DNA of 64,000 nt, from positions 8,589,158 to 8,653,157 of the forward strand of contig NC_040027.1 of the NCBI RefSeq assembly GCF_000972845.2, in the 5' to 3' direction. This document shows positions 14,340-24,544 of the stretch, in pieces. Position 1 is the first letter of the stretch. Every line of letters begins with the position of its first letter. The position numbers and the translations under genes are program-made. The DNA is from Larimichthys crocea (Eukaryota; Chordata; Actinopteri; Sciaenidae). A model generated the notes under the pieces. The model made no database searches. It was not told where the DNA came from and was given only the letters and a program-made list of their open reading frames with translations.

Positions 14340-17270
14340 GTGGTTCAATACTGAATTCAGATTTTAGCATTTGTGTTGCCAAATGGTCACACAATGAGTT
14401 TTAAATGACAGATCAAATGTCCATGTATCATCCAAATGTAGTTATTACAAGTCAAACCACCAGATGTCAGTGTCACTTCACCATTACACCACACACATGT
14501 GCAATGTAGGACCACCAACAAGACACAGAGGAAGAAGTTAGGGAGATAAATCTGAGCTGTTGACCGCCTAACATCCAGAAAGCAACGGCGGTTTTATAAC
14601 ATCTAATAAAAGCAACTGTTCTTGTTCTTGTTCCTGTTTCTTTTTAATAACTCAGAGGAACAAACACACTCTTGTGTTGAGCCCGGTGGCCTTATGTTAC
14701 AAAACCAAAATGTGAAGCATGTCTTTGTTTAAAAATATTTCTGTGTCTTATGTTGGAAAAAATAATGAAAGGATATCTGTGAAAGGTTCAGTTTCCTGTC
14801 CTGGGATGATATCAGCCTCCCCTGTGGAGTCGAGGTCAGCTGAATGTTAGCTCGCAGCACACTGAGGGCTATTTATAAGCTGAAATGTAACTAAAAATGG
14901 TACAAGTGTAATTTATTTGCTCTTTGTACCTCTTCAGGCATTAACAGCATGTAGATAAAATTGTAGGGACCTTTCACAATATCTGCCTTGTTAAGGAACA
15001 TCCATGTTCTACTCAGAGGAGAGTGTTTAAATTACATTTCAATATAAATGAACTGAAGTGGCTGAAACTGGCTGAGATGTAGTGGCCTGTTTAACACCAA
15101 GAAAAGAAGTTCTCTCAAAATAGTCCAAGCTGAACTATATCTTCATTTATATTGTCATCAGAAAGCAGTTCCAATGAAAGGGTTTGGTTTATTGGTTCAG
15201 TAATTCTGAATACTTTGGCCACCACCAAGTTAATTCAATTAACTTCCACCAAACTGGTTTTATAGTGGAAGTAATTCCGATGTCAGTCAGATGAAACCAG
15301 AAATATGTATTAAACTGTCATTGCCAGACAAACAGCAGAACTTTTGAGGTCGAGTGATGACTGCCATCTCGGAGAGGCAAGGCAGAAATGGCAAAGACCC
15401 AACAGCCATTGCCGGAGCAGCTGATAGTTAGTTAGATAGTTAGGATGTGGGCGTTTTCTTACCACCATAACCACATTTTTTCATTAGACTTGACTTCATG
15501 TGAAATGGTCGGCCGTCAGATCAGTTTTCACTGTAAGAAGCTGCCACACTGTCTCGAAATATGTTGATGTTCCAGGAATAACCACCACCAATAAGTCCAA
15601 CCAGCAAGGCTCATCCATTAGACATCAATGTTCACATGGATTTACATTCCTCTCTGCAAGATGGATGTAGGTTAAATTTTCACTCTCCTTTTAAAGTCCC
15701 CATGAAGTCATCACATATGTCTACAGCTATACTCAGATACCTGGTCCAACAATGATAAAAAATAATAATATTGTTGGTGTATTTTCAGGTATTCCTCATG
15801 GTATTTTAGAGGTTGTCATTTCCTGATAAACCATAAAAAGTTGTCGATGACTCATCCTGTATAATCATTTTGTATCCGATGAAACGCTTCCTTGCATTTG
15901 ACAGAAATGAAATGCTTCCTGCTTGATGCAGTCTATGATTCTGCTACATGCATCTTTCTTGACAAAGTGCTAACTGCTGCTAACTGAATCTACCGTTAGC
16001 AGGAAACAGAAATGGGCTCAACAGCCACCCCGGACTGTGAATAACAGCACTGAGGTGATTTACAGGTGAGTTTCTCGATGGAAAGATCGATCAGCAGCAA
16101 ACTCCTAACTGTTGTTAGCTCGGTCAGCTGTGTAGCTACCCCAACTGATGGCCAAACCACCTCTGTAGGCTACAGTATTCCCTCCCAGCCACTGGTGCTT
16201 CTGGAGCTATGTTCACCGACAGTTACCGACTTTGTCTGTCTGCTGCTTTGGATCTGGAAAAGTCGACAACCCGTGGGCTTATCAGTCGTTTTACCAAAGC
16301 GTAAAGTAAATGAGATGTCTCAGACGTCCCCTGCAACACTTGTACAGTAAAACCTGTATTACAGATGGTCATTGCTATGCTTAGATCTAGATAAAAATAT
16401 CAAAGGGTTACTATGGAGAGGAAGGCAGCATGAGATGTTCATATGCAGAAGGCCTGTGGACCAGCTGTTGTCCACCTGACACCGGCTCCACTCTATGCTG
16501 ATGACATCTGAATATACAAAACAGATATTCAGGCACATTTTATACTCACGCATGCCGGTGAGACGGACTTTACCAAGGCAATCACTATGGAGATAGTTCA
16601 CTTTAATGAGAACGAATTAGATAACCAGCATTATCACTGTAATCAGTGTAATTATTACCTAACGAGGGCTTTGGGAGGCTTTGTGTTATCCTCCTGTTAG
16701 GTCTTTTCTCCAGCCTGGCAGCAGCTTTGCTGTCGTTTATTACCCGAAGTTGATGGCTAGTGCAAACAGTTGCTACAGTCATAATAAGTTTTATTGCTCT
16801 TCCTATTACGTTAATGCTGTCACATCATCTCTCTGTGCTTCCTGTTTGCTAGAAAGCTCTTTCTCATTCACACACAATGTGGGACAATCGCTCAGAGCAG
16901 ACGGACGCTGTCATTGTCTGAGGTCTTTATGACACAGAGCACCGCGGTTTCCTTGGTGAATAACAGATCTGCACAACACTGGCTGCAGAAAGCCTCATAA
17001 TGAAGAGCAAATATGTCCATATCATTTTTACATCAGGTGATGTAAATGTGCAGGCTGCGTATTTACAGAACTACGTGCGAACTTCAACTGACCTTATTTA
17101 CATTTGTCTCATGTATGTCACTGGGGTAAATAAGTTAAAATACCCATGGTGGGATTAAAAGTGTCATAAAAATTGACTTTTTTTATTTGTTTATTGTTGT
17201 ATTGTTCATGTATGTAAAATGATCTTCAAAGCTGGATTCAGTTCAGTGAGGACAACACATTTCAGTAGTT
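14340..17270. other. spacer downstream of the rgs16-like gene
   Basis: No recognised gene. The 94-codon plus frame at 16066-16350 has no known domain and no paired splice signals that I trust. Confidence 0.45.
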
Positions 17271-17278
17271 TTTCATAC

Positions 17279-17284
17279 TTTATT
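17279..17284 (-). terminator. rgs16: candidate poly(A) signal of the rgs16-like gene
   Basis: Minus-strand AATAAA about 556 nt beyond the stop codon at 17841-17843. Two more AATAAA hexamers follow at 17190-17195 and 17182-17187, so the 3' UTR is probably 0.55-0.7 kb. Cleavage is inferred, not seen. Confidence 0.5.
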
Positions 17285-17840
17285 TTTCAAATAATTTAGT
17301 TTAGATGCTGGTATGTAAAAAACAAAAAAAAAAAAAATCAAAGAACCAAGAAGCACAACAGTGGTATAAATATTACAATATTATAAATTAAATTGCACAT
17401 TTTTCATGTTTGTTTGGTAAAAAAAAGCAACAAATATATTGCAGGCAAATAAATACAAATAAATACAAAATCATGAAATATCCTGCATGCCTGTTCACAA
17501 ACAGTGTAAAAGGGACATGACACGTCACAACCACAAAAGTTAAAGGCGCTGTTTCTGTTTGATTGTCACGCCAGTGTCGTCTTTCTTTCACTTGACTTTG
17601 CAGCCAAACTTCATCTGTATTCACACAGTCCACTTAAGGCATCAACCTTTCTCCAGTTTCCTTCATCTTCAGACAGACGGCGTCTGCAGAATACGCCCAT
17701 CCGCCGCCGCTTTCATGACGATCTCCGTGTCTGCAACTGCGTCCAGCTTCATGATGCAGCACCTAACGCCATGCCTCTCTTTGCCTTCTCAACCCTTAAA
17801 GGTGACCACTAACAATTCTCCATCGGCCTGCCGAGAGATT

Positions 17841-18050
17841 TCACGCCTTCTTCTCCTGCTGCTTGGTGGCCTTGGCACTCGGTTTGGCTTGGCACACTAG
17901 ATCCCTGTAGGCTGGAGAGCGGAGGAAGCGAGGGTAGCAGTCTTTGGCCATGAGCATGTAGATCTTGTGCTGGGCCAAGTCGAAGCAAGAAGATGACAGC
18001 TCCAGCATGTTAGCTCTGGTGATGTCACGAGTTTCATGGTCGATGTTAAT
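17841..18050 (-). CDS. rgs16: rgs16-like coding exon 5, C-terminal half of the RGS domain and tail
   Basis: Acceptor ctttttccag, starts INIDHETRD, ends ...KQQEKKA with the stop at 17843-17841. Contains the Asn equivalent to RGS4 Asn128 (TRANM) and the contact residues D and R in [10 protein letters not shown]. Confidence 0.92.
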   Translation of the reverse strand: MNIDHETRDITRANMLELSSSCFDLAQHKIYMLMAKDCYPRFLRSPAYRDLVCQAKPSAKATKQQEKKA

Positions 18051-18981
18051 CTGGAAAAAGAGATGAAGAGACAAGCAGATTAGTCTTTTTTGTCCATTTT
18101 GTGCAACTGGAAATCAGTTCTGGTCTTCATCATGTAACTTTTAGGATTTAGATTTGATGTTTCCTTACCTCTCGGGGTGCATCACTGCCAATGAATTCAT
18201 CATATATCTTGTGGGCTTTGGCTGATAGTTTGCCAGTTGACTTCGTACTCCTGTAATCCTCGCAGGCAAAGTAGAACGCAATGTTCTCCTCGCTGAACTC
18301 GGATACCAGGAAAGCTGAGAAGGCACACAGTCCATCTGCGGATAAAAGGGGAAATTTCATTAGTTATGGTACACCACGGTGCTGCAGGGGCTGCGTGTTT
18401 CTGTGAGTGTATCTATCTTTCTGTGAATTTGCAGAAATGTGCAAAAAGCAAAAAACTAGATATTTACTTACATTTGCTGGACAGAAGTTTTTCAAAGGAC
18501 TGTTTCCACCTGAGGCATTCCTCCAGGGTTGGCCTAAAAATAGACAAAGTAAAGTTAGATTTAACCCAGATTTCCATTCAAGTACATGGTAACAATGAAT
18601 GCAAAAATCATTCGTAGCAATAGATAGTACAGTTTGTGTGATGCTTACTTATTTTGCCCTATTTTGCAGCTGGAAAGATTCCAGTTGGCTTTTTGCAAAA
18701 TGCTTCCCAGCCTTGCTTTCAGCTCCTTGGCTCTGTGAAGAAAAGAAACAACAGGTTAGATACATTTTTCATAAGAACTTGATTGCATGCAGCACGGCTT
18801 GGAGCCACACTGAATGCAAAGTCTAAATTTAGCACAACCTAGATTTGACATCCTCTCTGGGCTATAACAGCAAAGCTTTCTTCCTTATAATCCAAAACCC
18901 TCAAACATCAGCCATGTCTGCATGAAGCTTCATGTACCTTTCCAAGCAGCAGGTAGGCAGTGATGCTAGTCCTTTACACAT
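17841..18981 (-). CDS. rgs16: Regulator of G-protein signalling 16-like, complete five-exon gene
   Basis: GTPase-activating protein for heterotrimeric G-protein alpha subunits (Gi/o and Gq class in the R4 family), acting at the inner plasma membrane. Coding exons on the minus strand: 18981-18938, 18732-18649, 18533-18472, 18335-18169 and 18050-17841 (44+84+62+167+210 nt, 188 aa plus stop). All introns are GT...AG and phases fit. The N-terminus [20 protein letters not shown] is the amphipathic, palmitoylatable R4 helix with Cys2. The RGS domain runs from about residue 62 (YGLCAF) to about 175 and includes [14 protein letters not shown] and [15 protein letters not shown]. The C-terminal block [16 protein letters not shown] is closest to human RGS16 (PRFLKSPAYRDLAAQA), and the tail is Lys-rich. 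Oddities: the family Trp in 'FW.(A/S)CE' is Tyr, and the usual LMEKDSY is LMAKDCY. RGS4 or RGS5 identity is less likely; adjacency to rgs8 also matches human RGS16-RGS8. Confidence 0.88.
18169..18335 (-). CDS. rgs16: rgs16-like coding exon 4, N-terminal half of the RGS domain
   Basis: 167 nt with acceptor atccgcag and donor gtaagg. Carries the G-alpha-contact SEEN motif and ends ...DAPRE in phase 0. Confidence 0.92.
18472..18533 (-). CDS. rgs16: rgs16-like coding exon 3 (62 nt)
   Basis: Acceptor tttttag, donor gtaagt. Encodes [22 protein letters not shown] 62-nt exon at this place also occurs in the rgs8 gene here. Confidence 0.87.
18649..18732 (-). CDS. rgs16: rgs16-like coding exon 2
   Basis: Acceptor ...ttcttcacag, 84 nt, donor gtaagc. 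Encodes [18 protein letters not shown] and a short linker, ending in phase 2. Confidence 0.85.
   Translation of the reverse strand, partial: SQGAESKAGKHFAKSQLESFQLQNRAK
18938..18981 (-). CDS. rgs16: rgs16-like coding exon 1
   Basis: ATG at 18981-18979; encodes [14 protein letters not shown] plus AG of an Arg codon; donor gtacat. Same 44-nt length and phase as the rgs5-like first exon. Confidence 0.88.
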
Positions 18982-19096
18982 AGCCGCAGGTTGGATGGGG
19001 TGGTGTCCCGTTTTACCGGTGGTTAAATATCCGTTTAGTAAAGAGCTCAGTCAGGAGCGAGTTTGTCTGAGTGTCTGGACAGAGCCGGGGCAGAGG

Positions 19097-19151
19097 TTTT
19101 ATAGTCCCAACTCCCCCTGCCTCTGACATGTCATCAGCCTTCTGAGCCAAT

Positions 19152-19156
<5 letters not shown>
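19097..19156 (-). promoter_or_regulatory. rgs16: rgs16-like core promoter: TATA and CCAAT boxes
   Basis: Minus-strand TATAAAA at 19103-19097, about 116 bp before the ATG. The block agccaatcacac (plus strand) is at 19145-19156, about 44 bp further upstream. The 12-nt block is identical to the one before the rgs5-like gene. Confidence 0.65.

Positions 19157-19184
<28 letters not shown>
19157..19184. repeat. (GA)n microsatellite abutting the CCAAT box
   Basis: Fourteen AG units start immediately next to the rgs16-like CCAAT block. GA/CT tracts can bind GAGA-type factors and vary in length; any promoter effect is inference. Confidence 0.9.
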
Positions 19185-19188
<4 letters not shown>

Positions 19189-19189
19189 C

Positions 19190-21550
19190 AGTCAGAAAAA
19201 GGGGGAGGATATGCAAGGACGAGGCTGGGAAATTACTGTAAAATGATAAAAGCCGCTGATATTCTACACTGTTTTTCCTGTACGCCCCTGAAAAAACATC
19301 CCACAGTGAATCTTTCCATGCTTTTCTTTCACCCATCGCTCTTCTTCACCCACATATAACAATAGAAAGTAAACACCCCTCTAGTGTATAGATGTGAGAC
19401 GTCTGCTTTCTTTGGTCGTAGCCTCAGCCTTTGGTCCTTCTTTAGCCTCACACTTCTGTTTTGCCATCAACACGTTCCAAAACAAAGCTTGCGCTCGTAG
19501 CACGCTGTACATTTCCACGGTATAAACGAAAGCTTTCAATGAATCACCGTGCATATATCACCCAACATACACGCTGATCTGCTAATAACATCCTGTCAGA
19601 GTGTCAGAGTGTTTCTCGACAGCTCCTTGCTCCTTTGTGCAAAGAAGAGCCACAAACTGAGGAACAAAGACAAGACATAATTGAACAAATAGGCAGGTTG
19701 ATAAAGGACCTTTCCGGTAGTAAACGCAATCACACTAAGCCCGTTTATGGGTCTGATAAACGTGTTAGGTCAAGGGAATGCTGGGAAGGAAATGTGGTAT
19801 TCACTTTGTTTAATTATATTACTGTAAGCAAACTGCATGTGAAACCAACTGCTCTGCACAATAAAGACGAAGCGGGATCGTTCCCCATATGGCGAGCTGC
19901 ATGTTTCTTATCTGGGATTTGTTTGTCATATAATTCACATTAAAGAGACATTAGATAATCTCATGACCGACAAATCGTAATGCCTCTGACACATCACTTG
20001 CACTGCTTTACAGTGGCAACTGGCTGACATATTTCCAGGACAGAGAAATTGCTGAATAAAGCAGAGATGCGACGGAAAAAGCCTCAAAATAAACAGTTTT
20101 CTTGAAGTATCTGTTTTTGCGAAGCTACAACTAAAACCAACCAGAGCCAATGCAGCATTTAAAAAAAAGACCTTCAGCCACCATATTCCAAACGACAGTG
20201 GGAACATTGTATTGTGGCCGTTGCGTAAGTTTAGAGCCATGGGCGTTTCAAGGAATTCAGACCTAATACATGAGAAATGAGATCAGCCCTGTAAAAGGAA
20301 ACTTTACTCACTATAAAAATATTGTTGTCAAATGTCACACTGGTTTAGGTGATATTTATATCACAAGTCACTTCCTAAAACAGTTACAGAGGATTAGATA
20401 TCATGTTTATTAAACACTTTAAGCTTGGACCTTGTTGTAAGATAAATAAAATGATGTGACAGTAAAGCGTCCCTTCATTTCATAAAAGATGTAATGCTTG
20501 TACCTTATCCAGTTCATCCAGATTGATATTTGACCTCTATTGCACAGTTACAGTCATTTTTTTACTGCATTTACAGCAATGCGTGTAAAGTAAAGATGGA
20601 CCTGAAAGTGCTCATGGGTCGCAAAGGTTTGAAATGTTTTGTAGCATAATATCATAATGTCATTTCAATGTTTATTGTCCATATTCTGCAATAATCAAAT
20701 GCTCAGTGCACCACAGCCCAGATCTGCACGTAACGTACCAGAAGACATTCGACATTCGTTAACCAGTTTGACCATGACAAAGGGGCAGTGTATTAACACA
20801 TTCGACATCTTAGTTAAACAAATTATTTCCATAAGTTAACCAATGTTACCATTGACCAAAACCAACAGTATTTCTCTGAATACATTCACACGGCCTTACT
20901 CTGCGGATGGCTGTCAGCCCCAAGTGCATTGGTTCCCAAAGAAGATGCAAAACAAACAAACAGTACCACCCAGTACAATGGTCTGTCTCATTTATGTGTT
21001 TATATGGTTTCTGGACAGTACTGGGGCTCTATAAGGAGGTGCAATGCTTTGACAGTAGAATCCATCTATGTCTGGTCTTTAAATTGAATTTATTGATATC
21101 AAGAACTGAACAAGCAGATCCTTTCATGACTTTAGTCATTTGTTTAAATGCTTAAACCAATCTATGCATTTTCCTGACAGGTGACCTTTGGTAGTTGTGT
21201 AATTGATGATTTTGCTCTCTCAGATGCAACAGTGAAAGTAGACTAATGTTCGACGATTGGATCTTTTATCCTCTCTTCCATCTGTTTTCCTTGATTTGTC
21301 GTGATCTTTTCATAACAGTCAATAGATGTTAAGTTGCCAAAGCTCACCCAGAACTTAATCTAATTTGTCAGTCTAGGTTTTGAAGCATGGATTGTTTTGA
21401 AAGGTAATGACAAAACAAGGACAAATTACCCGTAAAACAGTTTAGGTCAGACTAAGGATATCCTCAGGCATCACCTGTGATACACAAGCATTTAGCAAGA
21501 GCTTGCAGTGTACCAAGACAATGCAGCACTGATTAAATTGAGTCAGCTAA
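19190..21550. other. spacer upstream of the rgs16-like gene
   Basis: No recognised gene. A plus frame at 19635-19943 (beginning CKEEPQTEEQRQDIIEQ) is hydrophilic and protein-like over its first 30 residues, but it lacks an ATG and I do not recognise it. Confidence 0.4.
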
Positions 21551-21554
21551 TGCA

Positions 21555-23402
21555 GTGGACGTCTCTAGCAGGGAGGAAACACACACAACCTGTCTAGATT
21601 CATTGTGCTGTGGAGGATTTAATTGTACCTTTTATTACCAGGAAAGAACAAAGGTTTACCCAAGAAGCCTCGGGGAACCTGGCCACCCACTCACCTACTA
21701 CTCATACGCTCACACTGTGATGTCAGCACACACAGTCCCAAAGACAAAAGACAACCGGAAACAAGAGGATACAAAAAAAAGAAAGAGAAAAAGTGTACTG
21801 CATTATTGAGCCAAGCGCTGCTCTGGAAGCTGAGGATTTGCTGTCCTTGAAACTGGTTGATGCCGCACATCGACTTTATCGAAATGGAATTAACACTTTA
21901 TGTCACCATGTGCCCAAGAAACACAAAAAAGTTCTACCAAGGATGGCTAGCAGATTACATCAGACAATTTCCATGCATGTATTTTACATTTAACCCTTTG
22001 TAGCAATTATAATAACCAGTGTGAGAGATGGCTTTAACTTATTTCTTAGAAAAACTTCCTATCTGAAATCAAAGCAACGTTGTTCGATTCACCACCGTGT
22101 AGTGATGCCAATCGTTGCTCTCAGACGGTCATGCATTTTGTTACACTGACATTGTCTACAACATTTTCCAAACAGTCCATGGATTCATTTATCAAACCTG
22201 TGGGTTGAGTGTTTATCGCCAGGAGACTTTGTCGGGCGAACAGTGATGTTCTCAGTACTGAAGTTAGCTTTTCTCAGAACGCTGTGGAGTGTCCTGGTCT
22301 GGTTTTCAGTCCTACAAAGAGTCCTAGTTTAGTTAAGTGCTTTAGGGGAATTCTTTATGGAACAGTGGACCAGTGGACAGTAATGAATGGCAGTCGAACC
22401 TTCAAGGAAGCTGTAGTCAAATCTGTTACGTATACTGCTCTACTTTAGATGCCATGATTGTTTAACCGAGAAAAATCTCATGTTGTTTTTGATCCAGCAA
22501 ATGTTGAAAGTCAGATGAATTTAGTCTCGTTCACAGAAATCAACACCTCAATGACTGAAGCTGGTGAGATAGTTATATTACTTTAACTTTATCATCAAAT
22601 TCAGCTCAGATGTAACCTATACAAATCTTATTTTTATTTTTATGTGCAAGCTTTACCTACCAAGTTATTCCTAAAGTCCATACTGAGACTGGTAAGGAAA
22701 ACACTTAATCTTTCTTTGACGTCATTGACATGTCACTCTGGGTTTCTCGTCTTCTTACATGTCCTCTCTGTGTAGGGGCTCAGCTGGACGCAATCACTGG
22801 TAACCTGTTGGCTTAGAGTTGGATGAGGCGATTGTCGTAGTCCATGACTAGATATCCAGAAATATGAGTAAGGGAAGATCTGTCTTTGTGAATGAAAATT
22901 CCTCTTAATGTAGCGTAATTGCGAAACAGCAGAAACATCATCATCCCATGTTTACATTTTAACATCGGTGATGTTCCGAGAAAGCTCCGGACATTCCCTT
23001 CCCCCCTCGCAACAACACATTCTGGATCAACTCAGGTCTTTATAGGAAGTCTTAAATGAGGGCTTTGTTGCAAAAGATGTAGGAATAGTGAATGATCAAA
23101 AGCATTACTGAGTAAAACTACCTCAGGCACTTGAATCTTCTTGTAAACATGTAACACAGACATCGGTTTGAGTAGTAAGATCTTTAACCGTGTGTCTGTT
23201 TGCAGCAGTTCAATCATTGCGGCTTACAAAACAAAATTCCTTGATTAATTATGTCTTTTTTTCTCTTTTTTTAGAAACGCCTTCGGCAGCAGATATCTGT
23301 TCCACTGACAAAAAAACTAAAACCCTGAACACAATTTATCTCGAATGTGTCAAGTCTGAATATTTTATCGCACCAAGGAAACGCATCACCGGGCAAATCT
23401 GA
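21555..23402 (+). other. cluster of unidentified plus-strand exon-like reading frames
   Basis: I do not recognise a protein family here. Visible: an open frame at 21555-21809 ending in a Lys/Arg-rich stretch; a second at 21793-21993 with a helix-like run around EPSAALEAEDLLSLKL; a third at 22209-22448; and three short segments with acceptor/donor-like ends in compatible phase: 22498-22563 (ag before, gtgaga after), 22776-22799 (gtgtag before, gtaacc after) and 23275-23402 (polypyrimidine-ttag before, ending TGA). The larger frames start at non-ATG codons and are interrupted, so this may be a decayed gene, a retrocopy, or chance. Confidence 0.25.
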
Positions 23403-23975
23403 TGAACCGGAGGTGACATTTACCTGTTTGAGTGAGTTTGAAATGAAAGGTCATGTCACTCTTTGCTTGCTTCAACGCCTCTGGGAAAAGAATTGAGGCC
23501 GAGGGCAGTTTAGGACATCTCAGCGCCCGATTTCACCTCAACCACAGTTCTAGTAATATCATTTGCATTTGGACTAAGCCCCGTTACCTTACGCTACCTA
23601 GCATTGTAATTCCCTTTTTCATCTAAGGCTGCACATCGTGAGCACTGTGAGGCCCTTTCAGTTTCATCTGGGCTCAGCTGGGATGGGGAGAAAGCTCATC
23701 CTCGGCTCAGCGTGCTTCCTTTCACCATTCACCTTCATCTGGGGTTCTGTTATGGAGATGAGGAAGCAGGATAGGTATCATTCTTTCTTCACTCTCCATG
23801 AAGTGTTGTTGCTAAAGAGAAAATGATAGATGAGATCTCTGGTACCTCATTTTCACCTCTGTATCAGATACAGAGCAGCCCAGAACAAAAAGACCACTAA
23901 CGGGCTGTCATAGCAAGTCATGTGATGATATTTTACACCCCTCTGTTATTTTCCACCTTTTTCTCTCAGGTTGAG

Positions 23976-24053
23976 AACTTTCCATCAATAGAGAAAGTAG
24001 GTCAAGAAGCTGAGGACTTTCCATCAGTAGAGAAAGTAGGTCAAGAAGCTGAG
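23976..24053 (+). repeat. 39-bp tandem duplication, in frame
   Basis: Two adjacent 39-nt units (23976-24014, 24015-24053) differ at two positions and keep one open frame (NFPSIEKVGQEAE then DFPSVEKVGQEAE). The block is preceded by a pyrimidine tract ending tctctcag and followed after 38 nt by accag|gtatag, so it looks like an exon, but the protein is unknown. Confidence 0.6.
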
Positions 24054-24149
24054 GAACGTCCTCTAATCAAGTATCACAGCAGTTTTGGAACCAGGTATAG
24101 AATCTGACCTCATTAGTACCATAGATGTATCAAATGGGAAACACACCGG

Positions 24150-24541
24150 GAAATAATCCCTTTCTTAAAGACAAACTGGAGGTAGCAGAGATGAAGATGC
24201 TGAGGTTCTCTTTGGGAGTGACCAGGATGGATAGGATCAGGAATGAGTACATCAGAGGGACAGCACATGTTAGAGGTTTTGGAGATAAAGTCAGAGAGGC
24301 CAGACTGAGATGGTTCGGACATGTCCAGAGGAGAGATAGTGAATATATTGGTAGAAGGATGCTGAGTTTTGAACTTCCAGACAGGAGGAGGCCTAGAGGA
24401 AGACCAAAGAGGAGGTGTATGGATGCAGTGAAAGAGGACATGAAGGTAGCTGGTGTGAGAGAAGAGGATGCAGAAGACAGGGTTAGATGGAGGCAACTGA
24501 TTCACTGTGGCGACCCCTGAAGGGAAAAGCCGAAAAAAAAA
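24150..24541 (+). mobile_element. 5'-truncated non-LTR retrotransposon (LINE) 3' end
   Basis: An open plus frame to the stop at 24518-24520 encodes the C-terminal tail typical of fish LINE reverse transcriptase polyproteins: EMKMLRFSLGVTRMDRIRNE, then EARLRWFGHVQRR, RRPRGRPKRRCMD and a final LIHCGDP. The 3' tail gcgacccctgaagggaaaag ending in cgaaaaaaaa is the usual end of these elements. The endonuclease and RT domains are missing, as expected for 5' truncation. RTE-like assignment is a guess. Confidence 0.85.
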
Positions 24542-24544
24542 CCT

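Noticed and set aside
17559..17900. 113-codon plus-strand frame
   Set aside because: Antisense to the 3' UTR and last exon of the rgs16-like gene.
24113..24505. 130-codon minus-strand frame
   Set aside because: Mirror of the LINE C-terminal frame, which is the recognisable one.
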